Of a stretch of DNA of 64,000 nt, positions 51,619-60,361 are shown piece after piece. Position numbers and translations under genes: made by a program. How positions within the stretch are numbered: position 1 is the stretch's first letter; every line of letters begins with the position of its first letter. The stretch spans positions 3,348,001-3,412,000 of the forward strand of contig NC_016599.1 in assembly GCF_000236705.1 (NCBI RefSeq), written 5' to 3'. The DNA is from Owenweeksia hongkongensis DSM 17368. Its GTDB lineage: Bacteria > Bacteroidota > Bacteroidia > Flavobacteriales > Schleiferiaceae. Under the pieces are notes generated by a model. It saw only the letters and a list, made by a program, of their open reading frames with translations, did no database searches and was not told the DNA's origin.

Positions 51619-52273
51619 CTTAATGCGTTACATACAGATAGATATGTGCAAGTAACGGCTGCCAATACTACCTGTGGCAGTATAGAGGTTCCATCCAAAG
51701 GATACCGATTAGATTTCAGCATAGAGAAAGACAGCTCCATGTTAGTGCTATTACCGGGATTTACTCTGGGGGGAAATCAGGTACTTGAGGCTGGCATAAA
51801 AGTCACGAGCAAATACCCGGTACAGGTGGTACAGGTTACGGATGTGGGCTTGCTTGATTCCCTAAAAGGGATGCATACCTGGCCAAGAGATTGTGTCATA
51901 TCAGAGGCAACGGCAATTAGTCCTGTTTTAGCCTCGCAAAGTAATTATATGGTTAATGGACCCAACTTTAAATTGGCGGATGAAAGGGAGAGACAAATGC
52001 ATTTTTGGGCCTATGCTATTGACGACTCAACCAGATTGGGTATGCGGTTGAATACAACTTCTTTCAATGGTGTCCCTATAGATACTTTTTTTTATAAGGA
52101 TTTAGATGAGGGTGATGTATATTACTTGTTCTCGCAGGCTAGTATGCCACCCGCCCCATTGGATTGGGGAAGGAGCTTTTCCGGTAGTGATGTAATAGGG
52201 CTTAATGAGCCCATTTTGCTTTTTGCAGGAACACCATCATGGGTATGGGGTAGGTTTTGTGTAAATAACGTTA

Positions 52274-53719
52274 GTGATTTTTTGGGGGGGGCAAGAAACC
52301 TTTGAGCAGGTAAAGCCGGATAATGTGGGAGATACCTTGTTTATGGCTGCGCAAATACAAGACAATTATCCCAACCTGTATAGCATAATGCCGGTGGAGG
52401 ATAGTACGGCTGTTTATATTAATGGGCAGTTGCTTGATATAAGGGATAGGAGTTACCAAGTGGATACCTGCTGGGCAGGCGATGTGGTGATTACTGCCAA
52501 TAAACCAGTACAGGTAATGCTTACCCGTAGCGCACCAGGTATAGTGGATACCAATAGCCCTAATTCATCACTTTTGTCTCCTTTTACCATAAACCTTGCC
52601 GGCAGCAATGAGCTCATCAAGCGCAGTGTGCTAAAACCTTTTGGTGGCGATTATGGGATGACCTATGTAGTGGCTTTGTTTACGCCTACGGCTTCCACTG
52701 CTGATTTTACTGTAAATGGGCAGCCATTGCCGGCTGGTAGTTGGCAGGCCTATGCCACCCGCCCGGGCTGGAGCCATGCCCAAATAGAGATCAGCGACAA
52801 AACACATATACTGGAAAGTACGGGTGAGGGTTTTGTAGGCTATCACTACAGCTACATGAAAAAAACACCCAACTATTATTATATGCCATCCTATGGTTAT
52901 TGTCTTGTGGAGAGCAAACCTGTTCCCCAGGATTCGCTTTCTTTTTATATAAAAAGAGAAGAAGGCGAAAAAGTAAAGTTTGAAGACTTTGATAGCCCTG
53001 TATGCGTGGGCGAGCAATTGCTGGTGTACCCACCAGCGGCACGCCATGTAAGCTGGCAGTGGAGTTTTGATGATGGCCAGGATACCGTGCAGGTAATTAA
53101 TGAAAAGCAGGGCGCGGGTTTTTCGCATAGTTATACTATACCCGGTACATATTGGATTTATGTAAATGATACCGCTGGCTGCTCACCGCCTGATAGCGTA
53201 AAAGTAGAAGTGGTGGATTCGCCAGTAGCCGATTTCGATTATACCAGCCAAATGACCTGTGATGGTTTGGAGGTTCAGTTTGTAAATAAATCTCAGGGTG
53301 CTACCAAATATGAATGGCAGCTGCCGGATGGAGAAGTTAGTAATGACGAATCGCCCGTGTTTTTAGTTGAGAATAGTGATGACTTAACTGTTAGTCTAAG
53401 CGTAGAAAATGACGCAGGATGTAGTAATGAAATCGCAAAAAATGTAAAACCAGATACACAGGGTTTGAATGAGCTTATTGTGCCTAATGTTTTTACGCCT
53501 AATGGCGATGGAATAAATGACTGCTTCTACGTTTCGGGTAAGGAAGGTTTTGCGGAGTGTTTTGATTTGAGCATCTATAATCGCTGGGGAGAAAGAGTAT
53601 TTGAATCAACAAACCCTGAAGATTGCTGGACAGGTGAAGAACATTCAGATGGAACTTATTTCTATGTGCTGAGAATAGGGAAGGAAGAGTTTAAAGGGCA
53701 TCTTTTGTTGAATAGATGA
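52274..53719 (+). CDS. 3' segment of the split surface protein: IgGFc-binding-like, PKD and T9SS type B sorting domain
   Basis: The 481-codon segment is open from just before the G8 tract. The first 230 residues contain TANKPVQVMLT and the SYGYCL-type end of an IgGFc-binding-like region. A PKD-like repeat follows at about residues 320-390. The C-terminal CHU_C/type B domain shows NVFTPNGDGIND, LSIYNRWGERVFES and DGTYFYVLRIG. By itself it has no signal peptide, so a secreted product needs the upstream frames to be joined. Confidence 0.75.
   Translation: MIFWGGQETFEQVKPDNVGDTLFMAAQIQDNYPNLYSIMPVEDSTAVYINGQLLDIRDRSYQVDTCWAGDVVITANKPVQVMLTRSAPGIVDTNSPNSSLLSPFTINLAGSNELIKRSVLKPFGGDYGMTYVVALFTPTASTADFTVNGQPLPAGSWQAYATRPGWSHAQIEISDKTHILESTGEGFVGYHYSYMKKTPNYYYMPSYGYCLVESKPVPQDSLSFYIKREEGEKVKFEDFDSPVCVGEQLLVYPPAARHVSWQWSFDDGQDTVQVINEKQGAGFSHSYTIPGTYWIYVNDTAGCSPPDSVKVEVVDSPVADFDYTSQMTCDGLEVQFVNKSQGATKYEWQLPDGEVSNDESPVFLVENSDDLTVSLSVENDAGCSNEIAKNVKPDTQGLNELIVPNVFTPNGDGINDCFYVSGKEGFAECFDLSIYNRWGERVFESTNPEDCWTGEEHSDGTYFYVLRIGKEEFKGHLLLNR
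52284..52291 (+). repeat. Poly-G tract (G8) at a frame break
   Basis: T6 followed directly by G8. Deleting one G joins the frames as FLGGQETFE. The shift has the same direction and size as at the G7 tract. A G6 tract at 51768-51773 in the same gene is in frame. Confidence 0.78.
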
Positions 53720-53730
53720 GTTTGCCTTAA

Positions 53731-53796
53731 GGATTATGTTTTGTTAAAATGTGCAATTCAAATACTACATCACTGCAAAAGGTGTTATTTAAGTAG
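53731..53796 (+). pseudogene. Relic of a T9SS type A 3' end (third paralog copy)
   Basis: Starting 12 bp after the type B gene stop, the plus strand can be read GLCFVKMCNSNTTSLQKVLF-Lys-stop. This is clearly homologous to GMYFVKISDSNTTSIQKVMF-Glu-stop of the two upstream paralogs. It is preceded by an in-frame TAA and has no start. It looks like the surviving tail of a third tandem paralog. Confidence 0.8.
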
Positions 53797-53818
53797 TTTT
53801 GAAATAATCCATGATTGA

Positions 53819-53856
53819 AAAACCCTCGCTTCGAAATCTTTTAGAGCGAGGGTTTT
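53819..53856. terminator. Terminator downstream of the type B gene
   Basis: A perfect 12-bp stem AAAACCCTCGCT/AGCGAGGGTTTT with a 14-nt loop, effective in both directions. It lies between the relic and the convergent aminotransferase gene. Confidence 0.85.
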
Positions 53857-53868
53857 GTATTTAAGAGA

Positions 53869-53895
53869 CCTGTCGGGTTTTCAAAACCTGACAGG
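53869..53895. repeat. Short hairpin related to the intergenic palindromes
   Basis: Arms CCTGTCGGGTTTT and AAAACCTGACAGG (one mismatch) around a single base. The CCTGTC(A/G)GGTT arm is shared with the outer arm of the 35153 palindrome. It sits 8 bp past the aminotransferase stop and may act as its terminator. Confidence 0.6.
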
Positions 53896-53903
53896 ACTTT
53901 GGC

Positions 53904-55091
53904 TTATATTAAATCAATTCCTTCAAGCAAAATTTTGCAAGCCTTGCGAATGTCTACTTCGGTGATATTTAATGGTGGACTCAAGCGAATTGCATTGTCG
54001 CAGAATAGGAACCAATCGCTTATCACACCATTTTTAAGGCAATGATCAATTACCGTTTGTACATTTTCAAAAGTGTCTAGTTGCACGGCTAGCATGAGTC
54101 CTTTGCCCCGTACTTCTTTAATGTTTTTATGAACCAGTAGCTCTCGAAAAAGTTGCTCTTTGACTTTTACCCCTTCAGCAAGTTTTTCGTCAACGATCAC
54201 ATTTACACAAGCCAAAGAGGCTGCACAAGAAACAGGGTGGCCCCCAAATGTGGTGATGTGTCCAAGGATAGGATTGTCTTTAAAGTGCGCCATCAACTCG
54301 CGTGAAGCGATAAATGCACCGATGGGCATACCACCGCCCATTCCTTTGGCAAGGGTAATTATGTCTGGCTTAATGCCATAATGCTGATGAGCAAACATTT
54401 TCCCTGTTCTCCCAAAACCACATTGCACTTCATCAAAAATTAGTAAAGTTCCAGTATCGTTGCACTTTTTGCGCAAAGCACCAAGGTACTCCTGCGATGG
54501 GGGACTGTACCCGGCTTCACCCTGAATAGGTTCTACAATTACGGCTGCGGTTTTATTTGTGATACGCTCAAGTTCTTCTTCAGAATCAAATTGTATACTG
54601 CGCGTTCCGGGAAGTAAAGGGCGAAATCCACGTTTAAAATCTTCATCACCAATGATGGAAAGCACACCTTGGGTGCTACCGTGGTAAGCCTTTTTCATGC
54701 TGATAATTTCAGCACGTCCTGTGGCGCGTTTCGCTAATTTCATTGCACCTTCATTGGCCTCTGAACCAGAGTTTACAAAATAGGTAGAGTCTAAGCCTTC
54801 GCCTAATAGCTCTGCCAATTTTTGTGCAAGCGCTACTTGTGGAGTTTGAATATACTCCCCATACACCATCAGGTGCATGTATTGGTCCACTTGATTTTTG
54901 ATAGCTTCCACCACCCTGGGATGGCGGTGACCAATGCTGCTTACTGAAATTCCTGAGATTAAATCCAAATACGATTTTCCATCAGGATCATACATATACG
55001 AACCTTCGGCACGCACTATTTCCAAGCTCATCGGGAAATCAGTGGTTTGTGCAAGGTGATCTAAAAAAAGTTGTCTTTGTGTAATTGCCAT
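53904..55091 (-). CDS. Class III PLP-dependent aminotransferase (acetylornithine/GABA type)
   Basis: The 395-residue protein has fold-type I class III signatures: VNSGSEANEGAMKLAK, LLIFDEVQCGFGRTGKM with the Asp that contacts the pyridine N, and ITLAKGMGGGMPIGA with the PLP-binding Lys. Bacteroidota genomes carry several such enzymes and the exact substrate cannot be read. No arginine or GABA genes are adjacent, so argD is not assigned. A TACATTTG promoter match sits directly before the ATG. It follows the VTT-protein gene by 18 bp. Confidence 0.87.
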   Translation of the reverse strand: MAITQRQLFLDHLAQTTDFPMSLEIVRAEGSYMYDPDGKSYLDLISGISVSSIGHRHPRVVEAIKNQVDQYMHLMVYGEYIQTPQVALAQKLAELLGEGLDSTYFVNSGSEANEGAMKLAKRATGRAEIISMKKAYHGSTQGVLSIIGDEDFKRGFRPLLPGTRSIQFDSEEELERITNKTAAVIVEPIQGEAGYSPPSQEYLGALRKKCNDTGTLLIFDEVQCGFGRTGKMFAHQHYGIKPDIITLAKGMGGGMPIGAFIASRELMAHFKDNPILGHITTFGGHPVSCAASLACVNVIVDEKLAEGVKVKEQLFRELLVHKNIKEVRGKGLMLAVQLDTFENVQTVIDHCLKNGVISDWFLFCDNAIRLSPPLNITEVDIRKACKILLEGIDLI

Positions 55092-55095
55092 TTGG

Positions 55096-55103
55096 CAAAT
55101 GTA
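55096..55103 (-). promoter_or_regulatory. Possible -7 element directly before the aminotransferase start
   Basis: The minus strand reads TACATTTG (exact TAnnTTTG), ending 5 bp before the ATG. Transcription from it would start at or next to the start codon, giving a leaderless mRNA. A chance match is possible. Confidence 0.3.
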
Positions 55104-55109
55104 AGTGTA

Positions 55110-55742
55110 CTAAAGCACCTGATAAAAAACATAGGCATAAAGGAAGAACCTTAAAAAGCGACTCAAAGCTACGAGAAGGTATTTCCCGAAAGGGTAATCA
55201 ACCATACCAGCCACTACACTGATTGGTGAAAAAGGCAGGGGAGTGAGAGCTGAAATGAAAATAACAAGACCTCCGTATTTTCTAAAGATTTTAAACTGCT
55301 CTGCAAACTTTCCATCTACCCATCTTTTTACCCTTTTCAGGTGATGGAGACGAGTGCCAATAGTCCATGACACAATTCCACCGATGTAAGAACTCAATGC
55401 CAAAATAAAAACCACCAAATAGGGATGCTTAAAGGTTTTGGCCCAGAGTATAAACATATCTGGAGGGAGTATGCCTGTAAAACATTCGCTGATAAAAAGT
55501 GTACCTACAATAAGCCAATTGGGAAGATGTGAAAAGATAAGCTCCTCCATCATATCCAAATCAATTACGTAGCGGGTAAAGAGCCATACAAAAAGTGCAA
55601 ACCCTACTAAAACAGCAAATAGGCGAAGCAGGTTTTTACCAATAAAAGTATATCGCCCAGTACGCTTATAATAGTTGTGAACGCGGTAACTATGCTCCTT
55701 CCAGGTGCGTTCTTTGTTTCTATTTGATTTCTCGTTGCCTAT
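55110..55742 (-). CDS. VTT-domain (DedA/SNARE-associated-like) membrane protein, no canonical start for the full frame
   Basis: The first usual start (TTG 55559) gives 149 residues with the VTT domain (LFISECFTGILPPDMFILW, FRKYGGLVIFISALTPLPFS). The frame continues open for at least 61 more codons upstream with protein-like sequence: a basic segment (KEHSYRVHNYYKRTGRYTFI) and then a membrane helix (NLLRLFAVLVGFALFVWLF). This fits full-length relatives of about 210 residues. That stretch has no ATG, GTG or TTG, and the ATA at 55742 is only a placeholder start. Such proteins probably move or sort membrane lipids. Confidence 0.68.
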   Translation of the reverse strand: MGNEKSNRNKERTWKEHSYRVHNYYKRTGRYTFIGKNLLRLFAVLVGFALFVWLFTRYVIDLDMMEELIFSHLPNWLIVGTLFISECFTGILPPDMFILWAKTFKHPYLVVFILALSSYIGGIVSWTIGTRLHHLKRVKRWVDGKFAEQFKIFRKYGGLVIFISALTPLPFSPISVVAGMVDYPFGKYLLVALSRFLRFFLYAYVFYQVL

Positions 55743-55854
55743 GGCTTCAAATTTTTATCTAAATGAGGGTAAATGGGCGAAAGTGAAAAACTAAGCTTTC
55801 AAAATTAATACAATGCTCCGCAATGTTTACTTTTAGCCGCAAATTGAATTTTTT

Positions 55855-57777
55855 ATGGCTCAAGCGAAGCAAAAAAACAACATTCTTTCCACAATTACTA
55901 TGCTCCTTTTTGCACTAATGCCATTGGTGTATGTAAAGACTTTAGTAGATAAAACCTTAATTCCGCACCAATTGTTTGGTTCAGTGGGGCTTGTGCTTTT
56001 GATCTTGGCTATGTTGGCAAATAAGAGTATTTCTAAAGCTAAGGTTGGTTGGATGCTTCTGAGTTTTGTTGGTTTTTTAGTAATAAATATGATAGCTGTT
56101 TCCGCAGCCATAAACCCAGTTGAAAGCTGGGCTACAATAAGTAGATATATGCTGTCGTTTGGTGTGCTTACGGCTCTTACTGTTTTGTTTCAAGCAAAAA
56201 AACTGAACCCAGAAAGCTTAATAAAAGGTGTTGTTATTTTTGGCACTATTGCCGGTGTAATCACATTATTTGAAATATTGAAAGCGCTTGGTAGTGGAGA
56301 TTTCATTTCTAATATATATGTGGTGTCCGGTACTTTTAGTCATAAAAACCTTTTGTCATCGGTGATAATGCTCTGTCTGCCTTTCGCTATAATGGGAGCC
56401 GTTATTCTAGAAAAAGGATGGAAGAGCTTAAGTCTTTTTCTAACGTTCTTATTGATAGCGGAAGTTTTCGTGCTCCGTACTCGTGGAGTATGGTTGGCAG
56501 TTTTTATTTCGGCCTTTGCATTTCTTTTAATGTTTTTCACTTTACGTAAACGCCAATCTTTGGATGTTAAATTTCCTATCAAACAAATTGGGTTGGCTGC
56601 GGGTATGGCGGTTGTGCTCTTGATAGCATTGTTTTCTGCAGCTAAAGTGAGCAGTTCTGTTTCTGATACGACTAACTTGGAGAACCGATTTGTTTTTTGG
56701 AACAACAGCCTGGAAATGCTGAAAGAAAACCCTGTACTTGGCGTAGGGCCTGGTAACTGGAAAATCAACTTTCCAAAATATGGCTTACAAGGTCTTGAGA
56801 ATAGTGTGCTCCAAGGGATAACTCATGTTCAGCGACCACACAATGACTATCTATGGGTGCTTACCGAGGCGGGTCCATTGGCGCTTATTTTCTATGTTGG
56901 AATTTTTGCTTTAGCTTTTTTACAATTAGCTAAAAGCTTTAAGCAGCCCCTCAATAAAAAGGATTTGACAATAGATATTTCGGTTGGCTTTGGCTTGATG
57001 GCATACCTTGTTTTTTCATTAACAGATTTTCCACTTGAACGTACGAGTCATGGGCTTTTGGTGGTTGCTATGCTGGCTTTGGTTTTTAGAAACGTTCAGC
57101 TTGATCAGGTTAAGGGATCCAATGTTTCGGCAAGAGCACTTATGGTAATAATATTGGGGCTGGGGGTGTTTTCTACCACGGTTTGTGCTTATCGCTGGCA
57201 AGGTGAAAAGGCAAGTGTGAAGGTACTGGACGCCAACTCTCAGCGAAATGCTCAGCGCATGATTCCCGCTGCGGAAGAAGCCCTGAACCCTTACTACAAC
57301 ATGGATAATTTCGCCAACCCAATTCGCTATTACAGCTCTTTAGGCAAGTTAGTGTTGAAAGACATTAATGGTGCTATGCAAGATGGTTTAGAAGCTGTGG
57401 ATGTGGCCCCTTACAATATTATTGCGCTTAACCAATTAGGCAATGTATACAAGGCCCAAAAGCAAACAGATTTGGCTTTGGAAACTTATGATAAAGCTAC
57501 CGAAATATCGCCAGTGATGGAAGCTGCGCGCATGAGCTCAGCAGAAATATATTTGGACAAAGGCGATTATATTTCTGCTTATGGCGAAATGAAATATATG
57601 TTTAGAAACACCAAAGGGCCGAGGTATCAAAAAATAATGGAAGCCATACTTCCAGCTCTGGTTGGTAATTTTGAAGAGCATGGTGAATATAATTCTTTGG
57701 TTCAATACTTACGAAGTAAAAACCCTAAAACACCTGCACAAATGCTTGCCTTTTATCGGGAGTGGAAAAAGCATTAA
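55855..57777 (+). CDS. O-antigen ligase/polymerase-family membrane protein with C-terminal TPR domain
   Basis: The 640-residue protein has about 12 membrane helices to roughly residue 450. The Wzy_C loop has NRFVFWNNSLEMLKENPVLG and RPHNDYLWVLTEAGPLAL. A C-terminal soluble part of about 170 residues carries TPR-like repeats (NIIALNQLGNVYKAQKQTDL). This Wzy/ligase-TPR fusion is common in Bacteroidota. It would polymerise or ligate lipid-linked glycans on the periplasmic side. It heads the polysaccharide cluster and is convergent with the GT2 gene, overlapping by 4 bp. Confidence 0.85.
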   Translation: MAQAKQKNNILSTITMLLFALMPLVYVKTLVDKTLIPHQLFGSVGLVLLILAMLANKSISKAKVGWMLLSFVGFLVINMIAVSAAINPVESWATISRYMLSFGVLTALTVLFQAKKLNPESLIKGVVIFGTIAGVITLFEILKALGSGDFISNIYVVSGTFSHKNLLSSVIMLCLPFAIMGAVILEKGWKSLSLFLTFLLIAEVFVLRTRGVWLAVFISAFAFLLMFFTLRKRQSLDVKFPIKQIGLAAGMAVVLLIALFSAAKVSSSVSDTTNLENRFVFWNNSLEMLKENPVLGVGPGNWKINFPKYGLQGLENSVLQGITHVQRPHNDYLWVLTEAGPLALIFYVGIFALAFLQLAKSFKQPLNKKDLTIDISVGFGLMAYLVFSLTDFPLERTSHGLLVVAMLALVFRNVQLDQVKGSNVSARALMVIILGLGVFSTTVCAYRWQGEKASVKVLDANSQRNAQRMIPAAEEALNPYYNMDNFANPIRYYSSLGKLVLKDINGAMQDGLEAVDVAPYNIIALNQLGNVYKAQKQTDLALETYDKATEISPVMEAARMSSAEIYLDKGDYISAYGEMKYMFRNTKGPRYQKIMEAILPALVGNFEEHGEYNSLVQYLRSKNPKTPAQMLAFYREWKKH

Positions 57778-58640
57778 CGGGAGATTTTTAATATAGCTAA
57801 AAGTTGAATTAGCTTTTGGTTTTGAGTAAGGAGACCGGCTTTATTATAAAACTTTTTTGCCTCTTCAAATTTTCCGTTTTTGTGATAAAATCGGCCTACC
57901 TCCCAGTTTTTGCGAGCTATGGCTTTCTGATAAATTGAATCATCAAACCAAGCTAGTTCGTGGTATTTTGAAATCACATTCACCACGTGCTTTAAATGCT
58001 CCAAAATACGAGTGCTCATACCACCAGTCTCTCGGTATTTGGTTAGGGGCTTATCGAGGTGTTTAAATTTTTTGTCGGCTTGCAGCAACCTTAACCATAG
58101 GTCAAAATCTTCAGCTCCATGCACAGTTGGATTTTCGCTAAATGGAAATTCTAAAAGTAAGCCAGTTCGAATCACCACAGCCGAAGGCATTAATGGGTTT
58201 CCTTTTGTAAGAAGGTCTTCGATTGAGTGAATAGGAAAGATATCCCTGTTTCTATCACGGCTGCCGCCAAAAGTGGTAAAACTGTGATAAATAACATCTG
58301 CTTGATTTTTGGTGAGATTGCTGGATATTTCGGCTAGCTTATTTGGAAGCCAAATATCATCGGCATCAATAAAAGCCACCCAAGGGTTTTTAGAAGCACG
58401 GATAGCACGGTTACGTGCATTGCCGAGCCCTCCGTTTTCCTGATTTATTAATGTGAAATCTATTTTGGGATTGGCCTTGTTCCACTTTTGTAAAATCTCC
58501 GCAGATCTGTCGGTACTTCCATCATTCACGCAAATCACTTCAAAGTGAGGATAAGTTTGGGCAGCGATACTTTGCAGCGTGTCCGCTAAAGTTTTCGCGG
58601 CATTGTACACTGGAATTATAATGGAGAAAGTTACACTCAA
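57774..58640 (-). CDS. Glycosyltransferase family 2
   Basis: The 288-residue protein has the GT-A start FSIIIPVYNAAKTLADTLQS. CVNDGSTDRS carries the nucleotide-binding Asp, and VAFIDADDIWLP the DxD metal motif. It ends in two short helical segments with TPR-like character (GRFYHKNGKFEEAKKFYNKA). It adds a sugar to a cell-surface glycan. Acceptor and sugar are unknown. The start overlaps the preceding GT2 stop by 4 bp. Confidence 0.9.
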   Translation of the reverse strand: MSVTFSIIIPVYNAAKTLADTLQSIAAQTYPHFEVICVNDGSTDRSAEILQKWNKANPKIDFTLINQENGGLGNARNRAIRASKNPWVAFIDADDIWLPNKLAEISSNLTKNQADVIYHSFTTFGGSRDRNRDIFPIHSIEDLLTKGNPLMPSAVVIRTGLLLEFPFSENPTVHGAEDFDLWLRLLQADKKFKHLDKPLTKYRETGGMSTRILEHLKHVVNVISKYHELAWFDDSIYQKAIARKNWEVGRFYHKNGKFEEAKKFYNKAGLLTQNQKLIQLLAILKISR

Positions 58641-59683
58641 TGTTGAAAGTATTTTTTAGGGAATAACCAGTTTCTGAGCTGCTTGGCAAGCTTGAGCAAT
58701 CCGGTTGCCCTAATAACAAATCGCACCATCAAAAAGAGGATGTGATACAAAATGCGAGGCAGGAGCCAGGGATAGTATTTTCTGAAAGTAGTGTACAGTT
58801 TCCAGTTGGTGCGCACATAGCCCGCATTTCGCTTTTGAAAAAATAAGCTACCAATCCACCATCTAGCTACTATAGCCATGGCTTTATCTGCATTTTCATC
58901 ACTACCTGGGATGTGCTCACGCAAATAGTTGTTGATGGTAATTATTTCATTGTAAACTTGTCCTGTAGCTCGAGCACGGTGACGCTGCGTGTGCTCATGT
59001 ACTCTAAAATAGTTGAGGTGCTTAGCGCAAAATGCAAGGTTGCTATGTGTTAATATTTTAGCATAGAGAAACCAGTCTCCGTTGAGTTTCATGGAAGTGT
59101 CAGCCATGCCAATATCCATATAAACAGATTTACGGATAATGGCTCCACTAGCATTGGGGATCGGATTATGGAAGTACAACCAGTCTTTCCCTGCTTCCTT
59201 CCCTGGTTTTACAAAATCCTTTTCCCACTCTTTAGTTTTATAGATAAACTCCAAATTTTTGGAGTAGCTATTCATTATCTGACTCTCTTCGTTTACCAAA
59301 TACGTTTGAGCGTAAGCAATACCCACATCAGGGTTATTATCCAAAAGTGGGACTAGCTCTTCCAATAAAGTGGACTCGCAATAGTCATCACTTTCAGCAA
59401 ACCAAAGATATTCGCCCTTAGCCATCTCCGCACCTTTATTCCATTGAGAAAAAGTGCTACCCGTGTTTTCGGTATTAAAAACGGTTTTGATATTCGGATT
59501 TAATCCAGCATATTCATTTATTACCTCACGGCTATTGTCTGGTGATTTATCATCCAATATGATAAGCTCAAAGTCGGTGAAAGTTTGTGCAAGCACACTT
59601 TCAATCCTCTGCGGCAAATAGGCTTCGTGGTTATAGTTTGGAATTATTACAGATACTTTGGGCATAGTGGCTAAAGAGGGCAA
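58637..59683 (-). CDS. Glycosyltransferase family 2
   Basis: The 348-residue protein starts with a GT-A domain (VSVIIPNYNHEAYLPQRIES) with ILDDKSPDNS and LWFAESDDYC as the nucleotide and metal-binding motifs. The C-terminal third has a hydrophobic helix (RILYHILFLMVRFVIRATG), so it is probably membrane-associated. It overlaps the following GT2 gene by 4 bp, and the sulfotransferase gene ends 25 bp upstream of its start. The three form one transcript. Confidence 0.9.
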   Translation of the reverse strand: MPSLATMPKVSVIIPNYNHEAYLPQRIESVLAQTFTDFELIILDDKSPDNSREVINEYAGLNPNIKTVFNTENTGSTFSQWNKGAEMAKGEYLWFAESDDYCESTLLEELVPLLDNNPDVGIAYAQTYLVNEESQIMNSYSKNLEFIYKTKEWEKDFVKPGKEAGKDWLYFHNPIPNASGAIIRKSVYMDIGMADTSMKLNGDWFLYAKILTHSNLAFCAKHLNYFRVHEHTQRHRARATGQVYNEIITINNYLREHIPGSDENADKAMAIVARWWIGSLFFQKRNAGYVRTNWKLYTTFRKYYPWLLPRILYHILFLMVRFVIRATGLLKLAKQLRNWLFPKKYFQH

Positions 59684-59707
59684 AATACGTGATTTACAAA
59701 CAAAGGT

Positions 59708-60361
59708 TTATGACGTTTTTACGTAATGAGCAAAAAGTTGGCTGAGTTGCTTTCCTGTAAATTTTTCAAGTTGAGTAATGGCAGTTTTATTTAATGTAGA
59801 AATCTCGTGATAGTCAATTTCGAAATATCTATCTCCAAGTAGGTTTTTATAACTTCTTCCTTGATCAATGTACTTTTTCCAAAGCTCACGGTTAAAGTTC
59901 ATATCATTTAGTCGTGGATCATTTACTTCACCTTTTACAGTGTTTCGCTTGGAAAGGCTTTTAGCTACTTCTTCGCAATCACGTGTTACATGTATCACCT
60001 TTACATTAGGGAAAAGGCTTAGCCACATATTTAATGTAAATGTATTTCGCGGATCTTTCCATCCCCAAGCTGGAGATTTTAACGCATAACTCAGTTGCTG
60101 AAGTTTCCCGTTTATTTTAAAATGTTCATTATATAAAGCTTTCGCAGGAATGGTTTTCCAAAATAATTTTTCTGGTACTTTGGGTTCCAGCCAACTAGCG
60201 CTTGCCGCCCATAAAGTCTGTTGGTTGAGACTCAAAAAGTGCATAGCCTCATAATTATGGTCTTTGATAACGCCCATAAAAATTCCGGCCTTTTCAAGTA
60301 CTTTAGCTACCAAAGAAGTACCGCTTCGGTGCATTCCTATTATGATAATGGGTGATTTAAT
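59708..60361 (-). CDS. Sulfotransferase family protein
   Basis: The P-loop-like 5'-phosphosulfate motif MHRSGTSLVAKVL and the 3'-phosphate motif HVTRDCEEVAKSLSKR identify a PAPS-dependent sulfotransferase. The ATG at 60334 would start right on the P-loop and lose the first beta strand. The frame reads KSPIIIIG upstream of it, and ATT at 60361 is the only near-start codon that includes it, giving 217 residues instead of 208. It lies 6 bp from the divergent sulfotransferase gene start at 60368. Confidence 0.8.
   Translation of the reverse strand: MKSPIIIIGMHRSGTSLVAKVLEKAGIFMGVIKDHNYEAMHFLSLNQQTLWAASASWLEPKVPEKLFWKTIPAKALYNEHFKINGKLQQLSYALKSPAWGWKDPRNTFTLNMWLSLFPNVKVIHVTRDCEEVAKSLSKRNTVKGEVNDPRLNDMNFNRELWKKYIDQGRSYKNLLGDRYFEIDYHEISTLNKTAITQLEKFTGKQLSQLFAHYVKTS

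Larger units (their letters stand above)
51477..53719 (+). pseudogene. Surface protein gene (IgGFc-binding-like, PKD, T9SS type B) broken by two poly-G frameshifts; candidate phase-variable gene
   Basis: Three frames form one protein of about 746 residues. Frame 1 (TTG 51477 to stop 51623) encodes a signal peptide ending IAFTSC and then TEFSLPFLGG. Frame 2 (to 52305) continues NALHTDRYVQVTAAN and ends in SDFLGG. Frame 3 (to 53719) continues QETFEQVKPDN. Joins fall at a G7 tract (51612-51618) and a G8 tract (52284-52291). One G less in each would restore the frame. The product would carry an IgGFc-binding-like region, a PKD domain (VADFDYTSQMTCDGLEVQFV) and a T9SS type B CTD (NVFTPNGDGINDCFYV). 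A decayed gene or sequencing errors are alternatives. Confidence 0.75.

Noticed and set aside
53904-55091. Naming the aminotransferase argD
   Set aside because: Class III signatures are clear, but substrate residues and neighbours do not separate acetylornithine from other substrates.
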